A stretch of DNA of 64,000 nt from JAGQVA01 sp033764335 (GTDB lineage: Bacteria > Bacteroidota > Bacteroidia > J057): assembly GCA_033764335.1 (NCBI GenBank), contig JANRJC010000052.1, forward strand, positions 1-64,000, in the 5' to 3' direction. Below the pieces are notes generated by a model that was given only the letters and a program-made list of their open reading frames with translations, was not told where the DNA came from and did no database searches. Both the position numbers and the translations under genes were made by a program. Shown in pieces: positions 58,101 to 64,000 of the stretch. Each line of letters opens with the position of its first letter. The stretch's first letter is position 1.

Positions 58101-59513
58101 TTAACTCCGCAAAAATTCATCCACTTTCCCGGCACAATCGCGTCCTTCCGCAATCGCCCACACTACCAGCGACTGGCCTCTGCGCATGTCTCCTGCGGCA
58201 AAAACTCCTTTTGCGGAGGTGGCATAATTTTCCGTTTTTACATTCCCTCTTTCATCGAGGGTTACTTGTAAGTCTGCCAGCATTCCTTCGGCCTGCGGAT
58301 GCATAAAACCAATAGCCAGCAAAGCGAGGTCGCAAGGAATGATCTTTTCTGTATTCGGAATTATATCAAATCCGTTGCCGAAGGGGCGCCAGGCGATTTC
58401 GTTTACCTTTATCGCTTTGACCTGTCCATTTTCATCGGCGACAAATTCTTTGGTAAGTACCGACCATTGTCTTTCACAGCCTTCTTCATGCGAAGAAGAG
58501 GTGCGCAAAATCATAGGCCACTCCGGCCAGGGGTTGGAATTGTCGCGGCCCTCCGGTGGTTTTCCCATCACTTCAAGCTGGGTTATGGAAAGTGCCCCTT
58601 GGCGATTGGAAGTACCCACACAGTCTGCGCCGGTGTCTCCACCCCCAATCACCACCACGTGTTTTCCCTTGGCCGTAATATCTTCGTAGGGTGTGACCCA
58701 CTCTCCGGAAACTTTTTTATTCTGACGGGTAAGGAAGTCCATCGCAAAATGTACCCCCTTCAGGTTTCGCCCGGCAGTATTATTCAAATCTCTTGGCACG
58801 GTCGAACCGCCCGTTACCACAATGCTGTCGTAGCTTTTCAATTCGTCGGTGGGAACATCCACGCCGATATGGGCATTGCAGACAAAACGAATGCCTTCGG
58901 CTTCCAGAATTCGGATACGACGTTCCACCACCCATTTTTCCAGCTTAAAATCCGGTATGCCATAACGAAGCAGCCCGCCGGGGTTTGATTCGCGTTCATA
59001 GACAGTTACGTTATGCCCGGCGCGGTTCAGATAAACCGCAGCAGCAAGGCCCGCAGGGCCCGAACCGACCACGGCGACGGATTTATCGGTTCTTTCCCGG
59101 GGCGGCTGGGGTTTTATATAACCTCTTTCAAAGGCTTTTTCAATGATGGTTTTTTCGATAAGCTCAATACTTACCGGGGGGCGATTGATCCCCAATACGC
59201 ACGAACCCTCACAGGGGGCCGGACAAATCCTTCCCGTAAACTCAGGGAAAGGATTGGTCGAAAGCAGAATATCCACCGCAGTATCCCAGTCTTCACGATA
59301 GACCGCATCGTTAAAATCGGGAATATGATTGCCCAACGGGCAACCTTGGTGGCAGAAAGGAACGCCGCAATCCATACATCTCGCCGCCTGTTCGCGGGTT
59401 TTTTCTTCGCTAAAAGGAAGATATAACTCTTTAAAATCTTTCAGCCGCTCTTTTGTCGCCCGTGTTTGTGGAAGTTCGCGGTTGTACTCTAAAAATCCGG
59501 TTGGTTTTCCCAT
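58101..59513 (-). CDS. gltD: Glutamate synthase (NADPH) small subunit
   Basis: 470 residues. The N-terminal Cys cluster of the DPYD-like [4Fe-4S] domain is visible (CMDCGVPFCHQGCPLG and CPAPCEGSCVLG). The FAD Rossmann motif is VAVVGSGPAGLAAAVYLNRA and the NADPH motif is HVVVIGGGDTGADCVGTSNR. The end is GVFAAGDMRRGQSLVVWAIA. It passes electrons from NADPH to the large subunit, which makes two glutamates from glutamine and 2-oxoglutarate. The gene follows gltB after 33 bases on the same strand and ends before a terminator. Confidence 0.97.
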   Translation of the reverse strand: MGKPTGFLEYNRELPQTRATKERLKDFKELYLPFSEEKTREQAARCMDCGVPFCHQGCPLGNHIPDFNDAVYREDWDTAVDILLSTNPFPEFTGRICPAPCEGSCVLGINRPPVSIELIEKTIIEKAFERGYIKPQPPRERTDKSVAVVGSGPAGLAAAVYLNRAGHNVTVYERESNPGGLLRYGIPDFKLEKWVVERRIRILEAEGIRFVCNAHIGVDVPTDELKSYDSIVVTGGSTVPRDLNNTAGRNLKGVHFAMDFLTRQNKKVSGEWVTPYEDITAKGKHVVVIGGGDTGADCVGTSNRQGALSITQLEVMGKPPEGRDNSNPWPEWPMILRTSSSHEEGCERQWSVLTKEFVADENGQVKAIKVNEIAWRPFGNGFDIIPNTEKIIPCDLALLAIGFMHPQAEGMLADLQVTLDERGNVKTENYATSAKGVFAAGDMRRGQSLVVWAIAEGRDCAGKVDEFLRS

Positions 59514-59546
59514 AATAGTTTTGAGTAAGATTTCTTTAAATTTACA

Positions 59547-62500
59547 CTACCCGATCATTTTCACTTTTGCCTCCCAAGCTTTGACCTGGTTTGCCTGAAG
59601 GACATTTTTATAATCGGTAGGAATGACTTTCACAAAATGGTCAAACGCCGCAGACCAGTCGGTCATCAGCTTCAGCGCGATCCTGCTTCCGGTATAAGTA
59701 TAATGCCGGCTGATGAGGTTTTTAAGTGTGTCTATGTCTTCGTATTCCAGCGGGTCAAATTCGACGAGTTCCTGGTTACATTTGGGCAGAAACTCCCGAT
59801 CCGGGTCATATACGTAGGCGATTCCGCCACTCATACCTGCGGCAAAATTGCGCCCGGTTTTACCCAAAATCACAACCACTCCTCCTGTCATATACTCACA
59901 GCCATGATCTCCGACTCCTTCCACTACGGTTTTGACACCGGAATTGCGCACACAAAATCTTTCCCCGGCAATACCCCGGATAAAAGCTTCTCCCGAAGTA
60001 GCTCCGTAAAAAGCGACATTGCCGATTACGATATTTTTCCCGGGTTCAATCGGTGCGGATTTGTGGGGATAAACGATTACCTGCGCCCCGGAAAGGCCTT
60101 TGCCTACATAGTCATTTGCCTCGCCCTCCAATTCAAAACGGATACCTTTTGCGCCAAATGCAGCAAAACTCTGCCCCGCCGATCCGGTAAATTTGAAATG
60201 CAGGGTTCCGGGTGCGAGGCCTTTGCCTTTGTGGCGTTTGGAGATTTCGTGGGAAACAATTGTGCCTATTGCCCGATCCACATTGCGGACATCTGCGGCA
60301 TAAAATACCGGGATACCGTGGGAAATTCCGTTTTGCGCAGCAGCGAGTAATTGCCAGTCCAAGACTTTTTCCAGTCCGTGCTCCTGTTCTACCTGTTTGT
60401 ACAGTCCTACTTTTTCATCATAAGGAGCCTGATACAATACGGGTGAGAGGTCTATGGTACGCAATTTCCAATGGGTGATGTCTTCCCGCACTTTGAGTTT
60501 CTGGCTTTGTCCGACCATTTCGTTTACGGTGCGGAAACCCAGTTCGGCCATGTGTTCGCGCAAGTCCTGAGCCAGAAAGGTGAAAAAATTCACCAGGTCA
60601 TCGGCGCTGCCGGTAAACATTGCCCGCAGTTCGGGGTTTTGGGTAGCGACTCCCACCGGGCAGGTATTCAGGTGGCATTTGCGCATCATGATACAACCTT
60701 CCACCACGAGGGCCGCAGTGGCGATGCCCCATTCTTCTGCGCCGAGCAAAGTAGCGATGGCCATATCGCGACCGGTGCGCACCTGTCCGTCCACCTGAAG
60801 GATAACACGGCTGCGAAGATTATTTTTCACCAGGGTCTGATGTGCCTCGGCGAGGCCGAGTTCCCAAGGAAGGCCGGCATGGCGTATGGAACTAAGCGGC
60901 GAAGCGCCGGTTCCGCCGTCATGGCCGGAAATCAATATATGGTCGGCATGGGCTTTGGCTACGCCCGCAGCGATGGTTCCAACGCCCGCTTCTGATACCA
61001 GTTTTACACTGATACGAGCATGGCGGTTGGCATTTTTTAAATCGAAAATCAACTGGGCCAAATCTTCAATGGAGTAAATGTCATGGTGCGGAGGGGGCGA
61101 AATAAGCCCTACCCCGGGCGTACTGTGACGTACCTTTCCAATCCACTCATCTACTTTATGGCCGGGAAGTTGGCCCCCTTCTCCGGGTTTTGCCCCCTGA
61201 GCCATTTTTATCTGTAATTCGTCGGCCTGGCTGAGATAATAACTGGTAACACCAAACCGCCCGGAAGCTACTTGTTTGATCGCCGAACGCTCAGAATCTC
61301 CATTCGGACGTGGTATGTAACGGTCTTCATCTTCTCCGCCTTCGCCACAGTTGCTTCGCCCGCCGATGCGGTTCATGGCAATGGCCAGTGTGGAGTGAGC
61401 TTCGTGAGAAATCGAACCAAACGACATGGCACCGGTAGCAAATCTTTTCAGAATATTTTCGACCGGCTCTACTTCCTCCAGCGGGATCGGTTTGCGATCC
61501 GTAAAATCAAGCAGGCTACGCAGCGTGATCGGCTTCAGCATCTGCTCGTTTATCTTCGCTGCATATTTTTTGTAGAGGGTATAATCATTGGATTTGCTTG
61601 ATTTTTGAAGGAGGTGAATGGTTTCCGGGTTAAACATGTGAACCTCGCCGTCTTTTTTCCACTGATAAAGACCACCGGTTTCGAGGCGCAGTTTCTCGTT
61701 GGGGTTTTCCGGGAAAGCCTGTGAATATCGCATGAGTACTTCCATGCGGATTTCTTCGAAAGAAAGACCGCCAATACGGGAAATACTTCCTTTAAAACAA
61801 AAGTCCACCACTTCCCTGCTAATCCCGAGTATTTCAAAAATCTGTGCGCCGTGATACGACTCCAGGGTAGAAATCCCCATTTTGGAGAAAATTTTCAGCA
61901 GCCCGTAGTTAATGCCTTTGACAAAGTTGTAGTGCAGTTTTTCTTCGGGATACTCCTGAAAATCAGGATGGGTTTTTTGCAGTTCGGTAAGGCTTTCGAA
62001 GGCCAGATAAGGATTAATGGCGATGGCGCCATAACCGATGAGTGTAGCAAAATGATGCGTTTCACGAGCGTCACCCGTTTCTACGATCAGGTCTGCGTAA
62101 GACCGAAGTTTGTGTTCCATCAACCAGTGATGAATCGCTCCCACCGCCATAAGGGCGGGGATAGGTGCCTGGTTTTTACCTGCTTTCCGGTCACTGACAA
62201 TGATAACCAGGTTGTAACCCTCATCCTTGCGGGCAGCTTCCTCGGCCTCCTGTGCCTTTTCCTGCGCCTTTTCGCAAAGGTTTTTCAAAGCCATTTTCAG
62301 CGATTCTTCAGGCGCAAATACCGCATCCAGGGTAACCGCACGGTAATCAGGATGGTCTATCTGCCGGATTTTTTCGAGTTCCTGATTAGAAAGTACCGGC
62401 TGTTTGATTGAAATATGTTTACACCCTTTTTCGGACTCCATAAGCACATTTTTGGAGCCACCGATCCAGGTGCGCAGAGACATCACCAGTTTTTCCCGAA

Positions 62501-64000
62501 TCGGGTCTATGGGGGGATTACTTACCTGGGCAAACAACTGCTTGAAATAGTGAGAGATATGCTGCGACTGAGAAGAAAGAACCGCCAGCGGGGTGTCTGT
62601 TCCCATCGAACCCAGGGGTTCCTGTGCGGTTTCGGCAAATTGTCCCAGCACCACTTTGAGATCTTCGGTTGTAATACCGAATAGCTTTTGGGTGCGAAGC
62701 AGAGTATCCCCCGAAAGTGCCGGATAAACCGGTTTTTTTACCGCAAAATTTTCAAGATTAAGTTTGTATTTTTTCAACCATTCGCCATAGGGTTGCCGTG
62801 AGCATATCGTTTTTTTCAGTTCTTCATCACTAATAATTCTCCCTTGTGTGAGATCCGCCACGAAAATTTTTCCGGGCTGAAGGCGGCCCTTTTCCCGCAC
62901 GTTATAGGGTTCTATCGGTAAAGCTCCTGCTTCCGACGACATAATAAGGCGATCATCGCGGGTAACCGTGTAACGCGAGGGGCGGAGGCCGTTTCGGTCA
63001 AGTGTCGCACCTACGATATTTCCATCGGTAAAGCAAATCGAAGCCGGGCCGTCCCAGGGTTCGGAGAGAGTGGAATGAAATTCGTAGAAAGCCTTTCTTT
63101 CGGCGTCCATCAGCCGGTTGTCCTGCCATGCTTCGGGGATGACAATCATCATGGCATGAGGCAGAGAGCGGCCACTCATGACAAGGAGTTCTACCATACT
63201 GTCGAGGTTTCGCGAGTCGGAATGCGAAGGATCGCAGATAGGGAACAACAACTTCAGTTCTTCCCGTGTAAAATGCTGCGACTCCATCACCGATTCTTTG
63301 GTGCGCATCCAGTTGATATTGCCGCGAATGGTATTGATTTCGCCATTGTGAGCAATATACCGGAAGGGTTGTGCAAGGCGCCAGCGGGGAAAAGTATTGG
63401 TAGAAAAACGCGAATGCACAAGCGCCAGGGCCGAAATCACCCGTGGATCGTGAAGATCGGGGAAATAAGGGCGCAGTTGGTCCGTGCGAAACTGACCTTT
63501 ATAGACCAGCGTTTTATAGGAAAGAGAGGTAAAATAAAATTCGTCATTGATGTCGGGGATAGCGTTATTGACGGCATGCCCGACCACACGGCGGAGGATA
63601 AAAAGTTGTCGTTCAAAATCCTCCAGCGAAAGCCTTTCTTTAGGAGAAAGGAAAACCTGTTCGATTTCCGGAGCCGAATCAAAGGCAATTTTGCCTACCC
63701 ATTGTTTTTCGTAGGGTACTTTACGAAACCCGAGGAGTTGGAAGCCGCGTTTTTCGATATATTGTTTCAGGATATCACGGCAATGTTCCCGTTTGATTTC
63801 ATCGGAAGGAAAAAACATCATTCCCACACCATATTCGCCAAAAGCAGGAATCGTAAAACCTGTCTTCTGACATTCTTCGGAGAGAAAACGATGCGGAATT
63901 TGAATCAGAATCCCCGCGCCGTCCCCGCTTCGCGGATCACTGCCCGTAGCACCCCGATGCTCCATATTGGTGAGCATGGTGAGGGCATCCTCCACGATGT
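59547..64000 (-). CDS. gltB: Glutamate synthase large subunit, 5' end missing at window edge
   Basis: At least 1483 residues are present; the frame stays open to the window end, where it reads IVEDALTMLTNMEHRGATGS, so the N-terminal catalytic Cys2 and ~30 residues lie outside. The glutaminase (GATase_2) domain covers the start (FSTNTFPRWRLAQPFRYIAH, NGEINTIRGN). The central domain follows. The FMN-binding barrel has GHDGGTGASPLSSIRHAG, and the [3Fe-4S] cysteines are in CIMMRKCHLNTCPVGVATQ. The C-terminal beta-helix has MTGGVVVILGKTGRNFAAGM. It acts with GltD in the cytoplasm for ammonium assimilation. The GTG near 63995 is an internal codon. Confidence 0.97.
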   Translation of the reverse strand, partial: IVEDALTMLTNMEHRGATGSDPRSGDGAGILIQIPHRFLSEECQKTGFTIPAFGEYGVGMMFFPSDEIKREHCRDILKQYIEKRGFQLLGFRKVPYEKQWVGKIAFDSAPEIEQVFLSPKERLSLEDFERQLFILRRVVGHAVNNAIPDINDEFYFTSLSYKTLVYKGQFRTDQLRPYFPDLHDPRVISALALVHSRFSTNTFPRWRLAQPFRYIAHNGEINTIRGNINWMRTKESVMESQHFTREELKLLFPICDPSHSDSRNLDSMVELLVMSGRSLPHAMMIVIPEAWQDNRLMDAERKAFYEFHSTLSEPWDGPASICFTDGNIVGATLDRNGLRPSRYTVTRDDRLIMSSEAGALPIEPYNVREKGRLQPGKIFVADLTQGRIISDEELKKTICSRQPYGEWLKKYKLNLENFAVKKPVYPALSGDTLLRTQKLFGITTEDLKVVLGQFAETAQEPLGSMGTDTPLAVLSSQSQHISHYFKQLFAQVSNPPIDPIREKLVMSLRTWIGGSKNVLMESEKGCKHISIKQPVLSNQELEKIRQIDHPDYRAVTLDAVFAPEESLKMALKNLCEKAQEKAQEAEEAARKDEGYNLVIIVSDRKAGKNQAPIPALMAVGAIHHWLMEHKLRSYADLIVETGDARETHHFATLIGYGAIAINPYLAFESLTELQKTHPDFQEYPEEKLHYNFVKGINYGLLKIFSKMGISTLESYHGAQIFEILGISREVVDFCFKGSISRIGGLSFEEIRMEVLMRYSQAFPENPNEKLRLETGGLYQWKKDGEVHMFNPETIHLLQKSSKSNDYTLYKKYAAKINEQMLKPITLRSLLDFTDRKPIPLEEVEPVENILKRFATGAMSFGSISHEAHSTLAIAMNRIGGRSNCGEGGEDEDRYIPRPNGDSERSAIKQVASGRFGVTSYYLSQADELQIKMAQGAKPGEGGQLPGHKVDEWIGKVRHSTPGVGLISPPPHHDIYSIEDLAQLIFDLKNANRHARISVKLVSEAGVGTIAAGVAKAHADHILISGHDGGTGASPLSSIRHAGLPWELGLAEAHQTLVKNNLRSRVILQVDGQVRTGRDMAIATLLGAEEWGIATAALVVEGCIMMRKCHLNTCPVGVATQNPELRAMFTGSADDLVNFFTFLAQDLREHMAELGFRTVNEMVGQSQKLKVREDITHWKLRTIDLSPVLYQAPYDEKVGLYKQVEQEHGLEKVLDWQLLAAAQNGISHGIPVFYAADVRNVDRAIGTIVSHEISKRHKGKGLAPGTLHFKFTGSAGQSFAAFGAKGIRFELEGEANDYVGKGLSGAQVIVYPHKSAPIEPGKNIVIGNVAFYGATSGEAFIRGIAGERFCVRNSGVKTVVEGVGDHGCEYMTGGVVVILGKTGRNFAAGMSGGIAYVYDPDREFLPKCNQELVEFDPLEYEDIDTLKNLISRHYTYTGSRIALKLMTDWSAAFDHFVKVIPTDYKNVLQANQVKAWEAKVKMIG

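Overview
The window reads as a chromosomal segment of a Bacteroidota bacterium, most likely Saprospirales-like (this rank is an inference). The evidence is SusC/SusD outer-membrane uptake proteins, a hybrid two-component regulator, five proteins with type IX secretion (T9SS) C-terminal sorting domains, TAnnTTTG-type promoter boxes, weak Shine-Dalgarno sequences, and Bacteroidota families such as DUF4331, DUF4412 and DUF6787.

Layout. 1-3.6 kb: an AT-rich decayed accessory patch with a cut element end, a phospholipase D-like C-terminal remnant, a DHFR-like reductase, an AraC regulator, an acetyltransferase with an internal deletion, a cyclophilin-like lipoprotein or secreted protein and an acetyltransferase fragment. 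3.6-9.3 kb: a TPR/HTH sensor and an overlapping three-gene unit of AAA ATPase, HNH-like protein and FAD dehydrogenase; the first two resemble Septu-type defence. 9.4-19.8 kb: envelope and housekeeping proteins, a VIT/vWA lipoprotein with its ECF sigma/anti-sigma pair, and a DUF234 ATPase. 20-22.9 kb: a PadR regulator whose partner ABC permease is reduced to its two ends around a MITE-like hairpin, a T9SS esterase, then a repeat-rich non-coding zone. 22.9-31.2 kb: a four-gene module of two tandem DUF4331 proteins, a TPR lipoprotein and a TonB-dependent receptor, closed by a terminator. 31.2-34.5 kb: small genes, a DUF4160/DUF2442 pair and fmt. 34.5-53.5 kb: a large fructan utilisation locus on the minus strand. 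53.5-64 kb: BtpA-like protein, a REP-like array, a polyamine gene pair, an RRM protein and gltD-gltB (gltB runs off the end).

How the genes work together. In the fructan locus a hybrid sensor with a periplasmic sugar-binding domain probably controls an MFS sugar porter, SusC/SusD, a repeated DUF4960 glycan-binding protein, two GH32 enzymes and an FG-GAP protein. Extracellular fructan would be bound, cut by surface GH32, imported through SusCD, cut again in the periplasm, and fructose taken up by the porter. One GH32 has Glu where the family nucleophile Asp is expected. The DUF4331 module looks like an uncharacterised secreted-protein plus outer-membrane import system. The ATPase/HNH pair looks like an anti-phage module, coupled here to a flavoprotein.
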